DNA of 22,588 nt, taken from assembly GCA_024400895.1 (NCBI GenBank), contig JAKSMA010000010.1, positions 1-22,588 on the forward strand, read 5' to 3'. Below are positions 15,649-22,588 of this stretch, piece by piece. The DNA comes from Muribaculaceae bacterium (GTDB lineage Bacteria > Bacteroidota > Bacteroidia > Bacteroidales > Muribaculaceae). A program made the translations under genes and the position numbers. How positions within the stretch are numbered: position 1 is the stretch's first letter; every line of letters begins with the position of its first letter. The notes beneath the pieces are model-generated. The model worked only from the letters and a program-made list of their open reading frames with translations, made no database searches and was not told the origin of the DNA.

Positions 15649-16231
15649 CCGCTCCATCTACTCCTGAAATACGTTTTTTTAAAGCAGGCATTTTATCAGC
15701 ATCACATTCAAGGGTCATCACACAGTCGTTGTCAAACTGCTGGTCGATGACCTTTACAGGTTCAGACTTCACAATTTTCATCATATCATTCATGCACAGA
15801 TATGGGAAATTAAAAGTGACGCGTGCCTGTTCGTGACATTCAAGGATTTCGGCATTTTCTATAGCCAAGCGTGCAGCCTCACGATATGCGACAATCAGTC
15901 CAGAAGTACCAAGCTTGATACCTCCAAAATATCTTACCACAGCTATAACAATATTGGTAAGGCCAAATGAATTGATTTGACCAAGAATAGGCTTACCTGC
16001 TGTTCCAGAAGGCTCTCCGTTATCGCTGGAAAGATATTCATTTCGTTCGGTACCAATCATATACGCCCAACAGCAATGTCGGGCATCATGATATTCATTA
16101 GAAATTGTCTTCACAATTGCTTTAGCTTCATCTGCCGACTGTACAGGCACAGCAAAAGCAAGAAACTTACTCATTTTCTCAGTATACTTTGCTTGCGATC
16201 GCTCCTTTATGGTTTTGAAAAAATCACTCAT
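15632..16231 (-). CDS. yigZ: YigZ/IMPACT-family protein (UPF0029)
   Basis: The 199-aa protein matches the YigZ/IMPACT family, whose bacterial role is not firmly known; eukaryotic IMPACT regulates translation-stress kinase signalling. The signature runs from SSDNGEPSGTAGKPIL (68-83) through VIAVVRYFGGIKLGTSGL (95-112) to VAYREAA. Ahead of it lies HDARHCCWAYMIG (48-60), also typical. The C-terminal ~65 residues correspond to the DUF1949-like domain seen in many members. It is convergent with the thioesterase gene, the last 17 bp overlapping. A good Bacteroidota promoter lies just upstream (TTTG, 20 bp, TAACTTTG). Confidence 0.92.
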   Translation of the reverse strand: MSDFFKTIKERSQAKYTEKMSKFLAFAVPVQSADEAKAIVKTISNEYHDARHCCWAYMIGTERNEYLSSDNGEPSGTAGKPILGQINSFGLTNIVIAVVRYFGGIKLGTSGLIVAYREAARLAIENAEILECHEQARVTFNFPYLCMNDMMKIVKSEPVKVIDQQFDNDCVMTLECDADKMPALKKRISGVDGAAILSD

Positions 16232-16250
16232 TATTATTAGTTTCTGTTTG

Positions 16251-16282
16251 CAAAGTTACGCAACAAAGTGTTGAATTGCAAA
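16251..16282 (-). promoter_or_regulatory. Promoter of yigZ
   Basis: On the minus strand TTTG (16282-16279) and TAACTTTG (16258-16251) are separated by 20 bp, an ideal match to the Bacteroidota promoter, 19 bp before the yigZ ATG. Confidence 0.7.
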
Positions 16283-16318
16283 TCACTGGAATTTTCAACA
16301 AATTTTATTTTTCACGTG

Positions 16319-16352
16319 TTGTAGTAAAAACCACAAAAAATGCTTAACTTTG
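16319..16352 (+). promoter_or_regulatory. Promoter of the DUF4494-yggS unit
   Basis: TAACTTTG at 16345-16352 is a full -7 match; TTG at 16319-16321 is 23 bp upstream, slightly long. The leader to ATG 16436 would be about 75 nt. It is divergent from the yigZ promoter. Confidence 0.5.
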
Positions 16353-16435
16353 TCAAAGTATATGCGAAAGCTTTATACAAATCCAAACAATACTATAAAC
16401 ACATCATTTTACTAACATTTAAAACTTAATTTATT

Positions 16436-16888
16436 ATGAGTCAATGGTTTGAAACAAAAGTCAAATACGATAAAACAATGCTTGACACAGGTGCTATCAA
16501 ATCTGTAACCGAGCCTTATTTGGTAGATGCACTCTCTTTCACAGAAGCAGAAGCCCGCATCATCAAAGAGATGGAGCCATTTGCATCTGGTGACCTCACA
16601 GTGACAGCTGTACGTAAAGTGCGTTTTGAAGACGTACTCTATCACGAAGGTGGTGACCGCTGGTATAAAGTGAAAATCAACATGATCACTATCGACGAGA
16701 AAACAGGTGCGGAAAAGCGTGCTGCAAGTTTTAGCCTTGTACAGGCAAGCGAATTCAAATTGGCCCTCGACTACTTCTTGGAAGCAATGAAGAGCGTATT
16801 GTTTGACTATGAAGTGGTAAACATTACCGAGATGCCCTACATAGATGTATATGGTGCTGACCTGAGTGGCGCCAAAGCTGAGGAATAA
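16436..16888 (+). CDS. DUF4494 family protein
   Basis: The 150-aa soluble protein matches the Bacteroidota DUF4494 family of unknown function. Visible features are WFETKVKYDKT near the N-terminus, a TEPYLVDALSFTEAEARIIKEM segment, and a central beta stretch with VRKVRFEDVLYHEGGDRWYKVKI, then a helix SEFKLALDYFLEAMKSV and a short acidic tail. There is no signal peptide, membrane segment or Cys. It is 3 bp upstream of yggS and most likely co-transcribed, which hints at a shared housekeeping role, but nothing in the sequence says what it does. Confidence 0.85.
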   Translation: MSQWFETKVKYDKTMLDTGAIKSVTEPYLVDALSFTEAEARIIKEMEPFASGDLTVTAVRKVRFEDVLYHEGGDRWYKVKINMITIDEKTGAEKRAASFSLVQASEFKLALDYFLEAMKSVLFDYEVVNITEMPYIDVYGADLSGAKAEE

Positions 16889-16891
16889 TTA

Positions 16892-17563
16892 ATGGCAAGC
16901 ATTTCTGAAAATATAATAAAAATAAATTCAGAGTTGCCTAGTGGCGTAAACCTTGTTGCAGTATCAAAGTATCATCCAATAGAGCAACTCAAGGAGGCAT
17001 ACGCCACTGGGCAACGCCTTTTTGGCGAAAGCCATGCACAAGAGCTGGTAGTAAAGGCGCCCCAAATGCCGAATGACGTAAAATGGCATTTTATCGGCCA
17101 CCTACAAAGGAACAAGGTTCGCCAAATCATGCCCATCGTTTCACTCATTCATAGCGTTGACAGTATTCGTCTGCTTGACACAATCGATAAAGAAGCTAAA
17201 AGAATCGGACGTATAATTGACATACTCCTCCAGCTGCATGTGGCACAAGAAGAAGCCAAGAGCGGATTCACTATAGAGGAACTGTTGTCGCTGGCAAGAA
17301 ACGGGGAATTTTGCAAATATGAGAATGTGCGCTTCTGTGGATTGATGGCGATGGCCACATTCACCGACGACCAGTCAATCGTAACGGCAGAATTCGCCTC
17401 AGTGGGAGCGACCTTTAGGACTCTGCGAGAAGAAAAACTATTCCCACTCGAAACATTCAAGGAAATCAGTATGGGAATGAGCGACGATTGGCCAATTGCC
17501 GTTGCAGAGGGTGCGACACTCGTACGCATCGGGACCGACATTTTTGGACCTCGACAATACTAA
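16892..17563 (+). CDS. yggS: YggS-type pyridoxal phosphate homeostasis protein
   Basis: YggS (PLPBP) binds pyridoxal 5'-phosphate and helps balance vitamin B6 and amino-acid pools; it is not a known enzyme. The 223-aa protein has the PLP-binding Lys26 in LVAVSKYHP, then LFGESHAQEL, the WHFIGHLQRNK motif, IHSVDS, FCGLMAMA, EISMGMSDDW, and a final VRIGTDIFGPR, all characteristic of the family. Length is normal. It follows the DUF4494 gene with a 3-bp gap. Between its stop and the next gene there is a nested inverted repeat that could act as a weak terminator. Confidence 0.94.
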   Translation: MASISENIIKINSELPSGVNLVAVSKYHPIEQLKEAYATGQRLFGESHAQELVVKAPQMPNDVKWHFIGHLQRNKVRQIMPIVSLIHSVDSIRLLDTIDKEAKRIGRIIDILLQLHVAQEEAKSGFTIEELLSLARNGEFCKYENVRFCGLMAMATFTDDQSIVTAEFASVGATFRTLREEKLFPLETFKEISMGMSDDWPIAVAEGATLVRIGTDIFGPRQY

Positions 17564-17573
17564 ATTCAGGGCT

Positions 17574-17611
17574 GGATGTTTCAAAAAGTTGCATTTTTGT
17601 GCAATTCATCC
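17574..17611 (+). terminator. Possible weak terminator after yggS
   Basis: A nested inverted repeat, GGATG (17574-17578) with CATCC (17607-17611) and TTGCA (17589-17593) with TGCAA (17600-17604), could fold with an uneven internal loop. Only four T follow (CGATTTT), so termination is uncertain. Confidence 0.3.
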
Positions 17612-17663
17612 CGATTTTGATGAGAAAAGAATAAAAAATCTATTTCAAATAAAAAAAATAATG

Positions 17664-17671
17664 TACTTTTA
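17664..17671 (+). promoter_or_regulatory. Weak -7-like box (TACTTTTA) before the MFS gene
   Basis: TACTTTTA matches all of TAnnTTTG except the last base and lies 66 bp upstream of the ATG at 17738. No clear -33 TTTG is seen. Confidence 0.25.
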
Positions 17672-17737
17672 CGAAGTAAAATCTTCAAGTATAAAACAAC
17701 AATTAATAATAACTTAAACAAAAAACTAATTTAAACA

Positions 17738-19039
17738 ATGGCAGAACAACAGAAAAAAGGCGTATTTGTCGCCGTCGTTGCAATGATGTTCTTGTTTGCA
17801 ATGATCTCTTTCGTTACCAACATGGCTGCTCCATTTGGCCAAATCTGGAAAATCCAATACGAATGGGCTGGTATGATGGGTAATATGATGAACTTTGCTG
17901 CATATCTCTTCATGGGTATCCCTGCAGGTATTATGATTACCAAGATGGGATATAAGAAAACAGCTCTTGTGGCTCTTGTACTCGGCTTCACTGGCGTACT
18001 TGTACAATACATTTCAAGTACACTTGACGGTGGTCAAATCAGCACTTATATTGTATACCTTCTTGGTGCATTCATTTGCGGTTTCTGTGTTTGTATCCTC
18101 AACACTGTAGTAAACCCTATGTTGAACCTTCTCGGTGGCGGTGGCAACATGGGTAACCAATTCATCCAAATCGGTGGCTCACTCAACTCACTCGCCGGAA
18201 CATTCACCCCTCTTCTCGTTGGTGCAATGATTGGTCAAGTGACTGACAAAACCTCAATGGGCGATGTTTCACCTCTTTTGATGATTGCTATGGCTATCTT
18301 CGCAGGTGCATTTGTCATCATTTTCTTCACTAAGATCACAGAACCAGAACAAGCTGATGGCGACATCATGAGCATGGTAAAGGGTGCCCTCGGTTTCCGT
18401 CACCTCGTGCTTGGTATCATCGCAATCTTCTTCTATGTTGGCGTAGAAGTTGGTATTCCTGGCGAAATGATTTTCTACCTCAGCAAACCTGTTGCTGATG
18501 GTGGCGTACTTGGTAGCGCAGCAATCGCTGGTACAGTTGCCGCTGTTTACTGGTTGCTTATGCTTGTTGGCCGCCTCACCTCATCATTCATTAGTGGTGC
18601 AGTTTCAACAAAGACTCAAATAGTAACAGTGTGCTCAGTATGCCTCGCACTTCTTCTTGCAGCAATCTTCGTACCAGAAAGCGTTACTTTCAGCCTTCCT
18701 GGTTCTACAGATAGTCCTGCCGACTTCGTTCTCTTCACATTCACAGGCGGTGAGCTTCCTATCAAGTGCCTCTTCTTGGTACTTTGCGGTCTCTGCACCT
18801 CTGTAATGTGGGGTGGTATTTTCAACCTTGCAACTGAAGGCCTCGGCAAATACACTGCAGCAGCATCTGGTTTGTTTATGACCATGGTAGTTGGTGGTGG
18901 TGTTATGCCTCTCCTCCAAGACACACTCGCAGGTGTAGTTGGTTATGTAAGCAGCTACTGGTTGGTAGTAGCAATGGTTGCTTATATGCTCTTCTACGGT
19001 CTTATCGGAAGCAAGCCTTCAAATAAGGTAGAAGAATAA
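17738..19039 (+). CDS. Major facilitator sugar permease (FucP/GluP-like)
   Basis: The 433-aa protein is an inner-membrane permease with about twelve hydrophobic segments. The loop after the second helix, GIPAGIMITKMGYKKTAL (60-77), is the MFS motif. NPMLNLLGG at 126-134 and the following NQFIQIGGSLNSLAGTFTPLLVG resemble the fucose/glucose-galactose symporter branch, which couples sugar uptake to protons. The substrate cannot be told from sequence, and no sugar-specific catabolic genes adjoin it. Codon use is strongly biased to GGT, CTC/CTT, ATC and GCA, suggesting high expression. It is a single-gene unit with its own terminator downstream, followed by the transketolase gene, which fits a sugar-utilising context. 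Confidence 0.85.
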   Translation: MAEQQKKGVFVAVVAMMFLFAMISFVTNMAAPFGQIWKIQYEWAGMMGNMMNFAAYLFMGIPAGIMITKMGYKKTALVALVLGFTGVLVQYISSTLDGGQISTYIVYLLGAFICGFCVCILNTVVNPMLNLLGGGGNMGNQFIQIGGSLNSLAGTFTPLLVGAMIGQVTDKTSMGDVSPLLMIAMAIFAGAFVIIFFTKITEPEQADGDIMSMVKGALGFRHLVLGIIAIFFYVGVEVGIPGEMIFYLSKPVADGGVLGSAAIAGTVAAVYWLLMLVGRLTSSFISGAVSTKTQIVTVCSVCLALLLAAIFVPESVTFSLPGSTDSPADFVLFTFTGGELPIKCLFLVLCGLCTSVMWGGIFNLATEGLGKYTAAASGLFMTMVVGGGVMPLLQDTLAGVVGYVSSYWLVVAMVAYMLFYGLIGSKPSNKVEE

Positions 19040-19057
19040 TCTAAATAAAAAACATAT

Positions 19058-19100
19058 CAACGACCACACCCATAATTGAGTTGTGGTCGTTGTTTTATTT
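19058..19100 (+). terminator. Rho-independent terminator of the MFS gene
   Basis: An 11-bp perfect stem, CAACGACCACA (19058-19068) and TGTGGTCGTTG (19082-19092), with a 13-nt loop, is followed by TTTTATTT. It lies 18 bp past the permease stop. Confidence 0.9.
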
Positions 19101-19241
19101 AGCGCATCATAATACAATAGTTTCGTTTTTCGAAATCCTCTAATTAAATAAGTACTTCATTCAAAAAAAAGTATAAGTACCGTATAATATGAAAAATTTG
19201 CATCAATTCCTTGCAAATATATACAATTGAGCATTTAATAA

Positions 19242-19272
19242 TTGCCCATGATAGTTTTTTTTTGTAATTTCG
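19242..19272 (+). promoter_or_regulatory. Candidate promoter of transketolase
   Basis: TTG (19242-19244) and TAATTTCG (19265-19272, one mismatch to TAnnTTTG) are spaced by 20 bp, and the ATG is 58 bp downstream. The rest of the 290-bp gap is AT-rich and shows no other signal. Confidence 0.4.
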
Positions 19273-19330
19273 TATCTCAAATTAAAAAGTATTGAAACAT
19301 AAAGTGTAAAAAACACTATAACAATTATTC

Positions 19331-21382
19331 ATGATGAATGTAGAACTTATGAACAAAGGCGCCAACAATATTCGTATTTTGGCAGCCTCTATGGTGGAAA
19401 AAGCCAAGTCAGGTCACCCTGGTGGCGCAATGGGCGGTGCCGATTTCGTCAATGTACTTTATTCAAAATTTATCGTCAACGACCCTGCTAATCCAACATG
19501 GTTTTCACGCGACCGTTTCTTCCTTGACCCAGGTCACATGTCACCTATGCTCTATGCAGTGCTCCACCTTACCGGCAAATACACAGTAGAAGATTTGCAA
19601 AGTTTCCGTTCATGGGGAAGCATCACTCCTGGTCACCCAGAAGTAGACCCTGCACATGGTGTTGAAAACACCTCTGGCCCACTCGGGCAAGGTCATGTTA
19701 TGGCAGTTGGATGTGCCATTGCCGAACGCTTTATCGCTACACACTATAGTGAAGTTTTTGCACACAAGACATACGCTTTCATCAGTGATGGCGGTATTCA
19801 AGAAGGCATATCACAAGAAGCTGGCCGTTTAGCTGGACACCTCGGTTTGAGCAACCTTATCATGTTCTACGACAGCAACAAAGTGCAGCTCTCAACAGAT
19901 TGTAAGGATGTGTCAAACGAAGATACTGCAATGAAATATCGAGCTTGGAACTGGAATGTTCTTGAAATCGACGGAACAGACCCTGTTGCTATAGCCGACG
20001 CACTTGCTGCCGCTCAAAAGGAAGACAAGCGTCCAACCCTCATCATTGGCAACACAGTGATGGGTCGCGGTTGTGTAACAGAAGATGGTACAAACTTCGA
20101 AGGAAAATGTAGCACCCATGGCAATCCATTGAGCAAATCTGGGGCAAGCTTCGAGAAGACAATCGAAAATCTTGGTGGTGATATTAATAATGTGTGGACA
20201 ACATTCCCAGAAGTTGCAAAATTATATAACGAACGTGAAGCAGAACTCGCAGCAATCGTAGCAGAAAGAAAAGCTGCAGAAGAAGCTTGGCGCAAAGAAA
20301 ATCCAGCGAAAGCGAAAGAACTCGACGACTGCATTGCTGGAAAAGTCACCGCTGTTGACTATGCAGCTATCGCTCATAAGCCAAATATCGCGACTCGCGC
20401 AGCTTCCGCTAATGTCCTCGGTGCATTGGCTGAAAATGTTCCAAACATGATCGTTTCTTCTGCCGACTTGGCTAACAGCGACAAGACCGACGGCTTCCTG
20501 AAGAAGACCAAAGCGTTTGCTGCAGGCGATTTTGAAGGTGCATTCCTGCAAGCAGGCGTTTCAGAATTAGCAATGACATCTGTTATCAATGGTATCGCAC
20601 TTCATGGTGGTCTGATTGGCGCATGCGCTACGTTCTTCGTGTTCAGCGATTACATGAAACCTGCAGCACGCTTATCTGCGCTAATGGAACTTCCTGTAAA
20701 GTTCATTTGGACTCATGATGCGTTCAGAGTAGGAGAAGATGGTCCAACTCATGAACCAGTGGAACAAGAAGCACAAATCCGCTTAATGGAAGAGCTCAAA
20801 AACCACAGTGGTAGAAACAGTATGCTTGTCCTTCGTCCAGCTGATGCTGCAGAAACATCTGTTGCATGGAAAATGGCAATGGAGAACACCTTAACTCCTA
20901 CAGCCCTAATTCTATCTCGTCAGGATATTGCAGACATTCCAACAGAAGAAGGTGAAGGCTATGAGGCACGATATAAAGCAGCACTTCAAGCTGAACGAGG
21001 TGGATACATCATAAAAAAAGAAACAGAAGCAGATGTTATCCTAGTTGCTAATGGTTCTGAAGTATCAACTATCGTTGCTGCATCAAAGATTATTGCAGAA
21101 GATGGAATTAAAGCACAAATTGTTTCAGTTCCTTCTATTGGCTTATTCTTAAACCAAGACGAAGCATACAGAAATGAGGTTATCCCTGCTGACAAACCAG
21201 CATTCGGTTTAACTGCTGGGCTACCATCCACATTGGCTCGCGTTGTGCCAAGCGGCTTTGTCAAAGGTTTAGACCACTTTGGTGAATCTGCACCTTATAA
21301 GGTATTGGACGAGAAATTCGGCTTTACACCTGAAATTGTAGCAAAAGAGATTTTGGAATTTGTTAAAAAACAAAAAAAATAA
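19331..21382 (+). CDS. tkt: Transketolase
   Basis: Transketolase is a thiamine-diphosphate enzyme of the non-oxidative pentose phosphate pathway that moves two-carbon units between sugar phosphates. The 683-aa protein has the expected landmarks: SGHPGGAMGGAD (27-38), PGHMSPMLY (67-75), the ThDP-binding stretch ISDGGIQEGIS (151-161) with DSN at 181-183, an SELAM segment near residue 412 for the catalytic Glu, and HDAFRVGEDGPTHEP (462-476). Full length suggests an active enzyme. The first ATG (19331) is used here; the second ATG, directly after it, is equally possible. Leu codons change inside the gene: TTA and CTA are rare before about 20640 and dominate after it. The gene stands alone after a terminator, with the OmpA gene 124 bp downstream. 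Confidence 0.95.
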   Translation: MMNVELMNKGANNIRILAASMVEKAKSGHPGGAMGGADFVNVLYSKFIVNDPANPTWFSRDRFFLDPGHMSPMLYAVLHLTGKYTVEDLQSFRSWGSITPGHPEVDPAHGVENTSGPLGQGHVMAVGCAIAERFIATHYSEVFAHKTYAFISDGGIQEGISQEAGRLAGHLGLSNLIMFYDSNKVQLSTDCKDVSNEDTAMKYRAWNWNVLEIDGTDPVAIADALAAAQKEDKRPTLIIGNTVMGRGCVTEDGTNFEGKCSTHGNPLSKSGASFEKTIENLGGDINNVWTTFPEVAKLYNEREAELAAIVAERKAAEEAWRKENPAKAKELDDCIAGKVTAVDYAAIAHKPNIATRAASANVLGALAENVPNMIVSSADLANSDKTDGFLKKTKAFAAGDFEGAFLQAGVSELAMTSVINGIALHGGLIGACATFFVFSDYMKPAARLSALMELPVKFIWTHDAFRVGEDGPTHEPVEQEAQIRLMEELKNHSGRNSMLVLRPADAAETSVAWKMAMENTLTPTALILSRQDIADIPTEEGEGYEARYKAALQAERGGYIIKKETEADVILVANGSEVSTIVAASKIIAEDGIKAQIVSVPSIGLFLNQDEAYRNEVIPADKPAFGLTAGLPSTLARVVPSGFVKGLDHFGESAPYKVLDEKFGFTPEIVAKEILEFVKKQKK

Positions 21383-21409
21383 AGAAAATGCATTTTTTGC
21401 AATAAAAAG

Positions 21410-21440
21410 TTGCTTATATTAAAAATAGTGTCTATATTTG
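21410..21440 (+). promoter_or_regulatory. Promoter of the OmpA-family gene
   Basis: TTG (21410-21412), 20 bp, then TATATTTG (21433-21440) is a very good Bacteroidota promoter, 66 bp before the ATG at 21507, consistent with a strongly expressed gene with a moderate leader. Confidence 0.7.
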
Positions 21441-21506
21441 CACAATAATTTGTGATAGAATATCAAATAATTAAATTTTTATTATAATAAAAAAAAACGT
21501 AAGTTT

Positions 21507-22588
21507 ATGAAAAAGATTACTTTATTAGCATTTGCTTGTGCCATGTTCATGGGTAATTTTGCAGCTAGCGCACAAGAAGTGACTTATGTTGAAGATCCTG
21601 CACAAGGATATCTTTTCAACAGAATGCAAGACAACTGGTGGGTTGAAGTTGACGGTGGTGCTGGTATGCTCATGTCTACTTATGACCAAAAACAAGACAA
21701 TTTCATCAAGCGCCTCGGCCTTAAGGGTCAAGTAGCTGTAGGTAAGTGGTTCTCTCCACTCCTCGGTATTCGCGTAGGTGGTGAATTCAACCAAATGATT
21801 GGTATTACTAACAAGTATGGTATGGGTTACCGTCCATGGAACAAGACTGTTGGTACTGCTGACGGCATGGAACTCAAGCCTTCTAAGTTCAACAACATTG
21901 GTGGTTTCGCTGATGTAATGTTCAACGCAACTAACTGGATTTGCGGTTACAAGCCAGGTCGTTTCTACAATGCTATCGTATACGCTGGTATGGGTGTACA
22001 CTGGGCATTTGAACACGAAAACCAAACTGGTGACTGGAAGTACGCTGGTGGCAAGGACCACTCTCGTAACTTCAGCGCTCGTGCTGGCTTGCTCAACCAA
22101 TTCAATGTAACTAAGAACTTTGCAATCAACCTCGACCTCCGTTTCGAAATGATGCAAGAACACACCGACGGCCACGGATACCGCACTTGGAATGAATATC
22201 CATCAGCTCTCATCGGTTTCGCTTATAAGTTCAACAAGACTGAATGGAACGCTCCTGTTGTTCCAGTTTGCCCAGAAGTTAAGTACACCGACGCTTACGT
22301 TGATGACCTCCGCGCTAAGCTTGAAGCTGCTAACCAAAACATCGCAAACTTGAAGAAGCAACTCGACGAATGCCGCAAGAAAAAAGCTCCAGCTCCAGTA
22401 GAAGTTAAGGAAGCTGAAGCTCCTCTCGCAACAATCTACTTCCCAATCAACGTTTCTAAGATCGTTGGTGTTCAAAACCAAGTTGTTGAAGCTGTATCAG
22501 AAGTTATGAAGAGCGAATCTAACAACTACGTTCTCACTGGTTGGGCTGATAACTACACTGGTAACGACAAGATCAACACTCGCCTCCG
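21507..22588 (+). CDS. OmpA-family outer membrane protein (C-terminus cut by window edge)
   Basis: The frame opens at ATG 21507 and stays open to the right edge (360 full codons). A signal peptide (1-22, ending ASA before Gln) is followed by an aromatic, Gly-rich beta-barrel region up to about 250 with alternating strands (for example FSARAGLLNQF, and ALIGFAYKFNK at the end). A short coiled-coil-like helix (VDDLRAKLEAANQNIANLKK) and an Ala/Pro/Lys/Val/Glu linker lead into the start of an OmpA-type peptidoglycan-binding domain (ATIYFPINVSKI from about residue 307, then VLTGWADNYTGND), which the window truncates. Such proteins tether the outer membrane to the cell wall. Codon use is extremely biased (GGT, AAC, GCT, TTC, AAG, CTC), typical of a very abundant protein. 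Confidence 0.9.
   Translation, partial: MKKITLLAFACAMFMGNFAASAQEVTYVEDPAQGYLFNRMQDNWWVEVDGGAGMLMSTYDQKQDNFIKRLGLKGQVAVGKWFSPLLGIRVGGEFNQMIGITNKYGMGYRPWNKTVGTADGMELKPSKFNNIGGFADVMFNATNWICGYKPGRFYNAIVYAGMGVHWAFEHENQTGDWKYAGGKDHSRNFSARAGLLNQFNVTKNFAINLDLRFEMMQEHTDGHGYRTWNEYPSALIGFAYKFNKTEWNAPVVPVCPEVKYTDAYVDDLRAKLEAANQNIANLKKQLDECRKKKAPAPVEVKEAEAPLATIYFPINVSKIVGVQNQVVEAVSEVMKSESNNYVLTGWADNYTGNDKINTRL

Noticed and set aside
21525..22481. Long minus-strand frames opposite the OmpA gene (up to 216 aa)
   Set aside because: Extreme codon bias of the OmpA gene removes antisense stops; the plus-strand frame has a signal peptide, barrel and OmpA domain.

Overview
The window looks like an ordinary chromosomal stretch of a Bacteroidales bacterium, possibly Prevotellaceae-like; I cannot place it to genus. 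Supporting signs are an ExbB-ExbD-ExbD-TonB cluster with long ExbD proteins, a complete six-gene Na+-translocating NADH:quinone reductase operon, a DUF4494 protein (a Bacteroidota family), a two-hotdog acyl-ACP thioesterase, A+T-rich spacers, few Shine-Dalgarno sequences, and promoter-like TAnnTTTG boxes (the Bacteroidota -7 element) upstream of many genes.

Layout. 1-130 (-): N-terminus of a small membrane protein that runs off the left edge. 131-912: gene-poor spacer with a four-copy 9-bp tandem repeat (450-485) and a strong terminator (838-870) that closes the leftward operon. 4222-913 (-): exbB, exbD, exbD, tonB, which energise outer-membrane TonB-dependent uptake from the proton motive force. 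4223-4679: AT-rich divergent control region. 4680-10575 (+): nqrABCDEF, closed by a textbook terminator at 10603-10642. 10750-13009 (+): a three-gene unit of a secreted unknown, a cytidylate-kinase-like P-loop protein and a zinc-ribbon membrane protein; the last two overlap by ATGA. 13749-13012 (-): a CpsB/YwqE-type PHP phosphatase with a D-to-H change in its first metal-site motif. 13862-15648 (+): a secreted Cys/His protein with a papain-like pattern, then an acyl-ACP thioesterase interrupted by an in-frame TAG where the family normally has Trp. 16231-15632 (-): YigZ/IMPACT protein, convergent with and overlapping the thioesterase. 16436-17563 (+): DUF4494 gene and yggS, 3 bp apart. 17738-19039 (+): sugar MFS permease with its own terminator. 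19331-21382 (+): transketolase. 21507 to the right edge (+): OmpA-family porin-like protein, cut by the window end.

How it fits together. The Nqr complex and the TonB/ExbBD motor are the two membrane-energy systems: Nqr builds a sodium gradient from NADH, and the Ton motor spends ion-motive force on nutrient import. The permease and transketolase fit a sugar-fed metabolism. The flavin transferase ApbE, needed to load FMN on NqrB and NqrC, is not in the window.

I did not find a convincing new multi-gene system. The best leads are the nonsense-split thioesterase, the unexplained 10750-13009 unit with its Met-rich zinc-ribbon protein, the secreted Cys/His protein, the CpsB substitution, and the change in codon use inside the transketolase gene.
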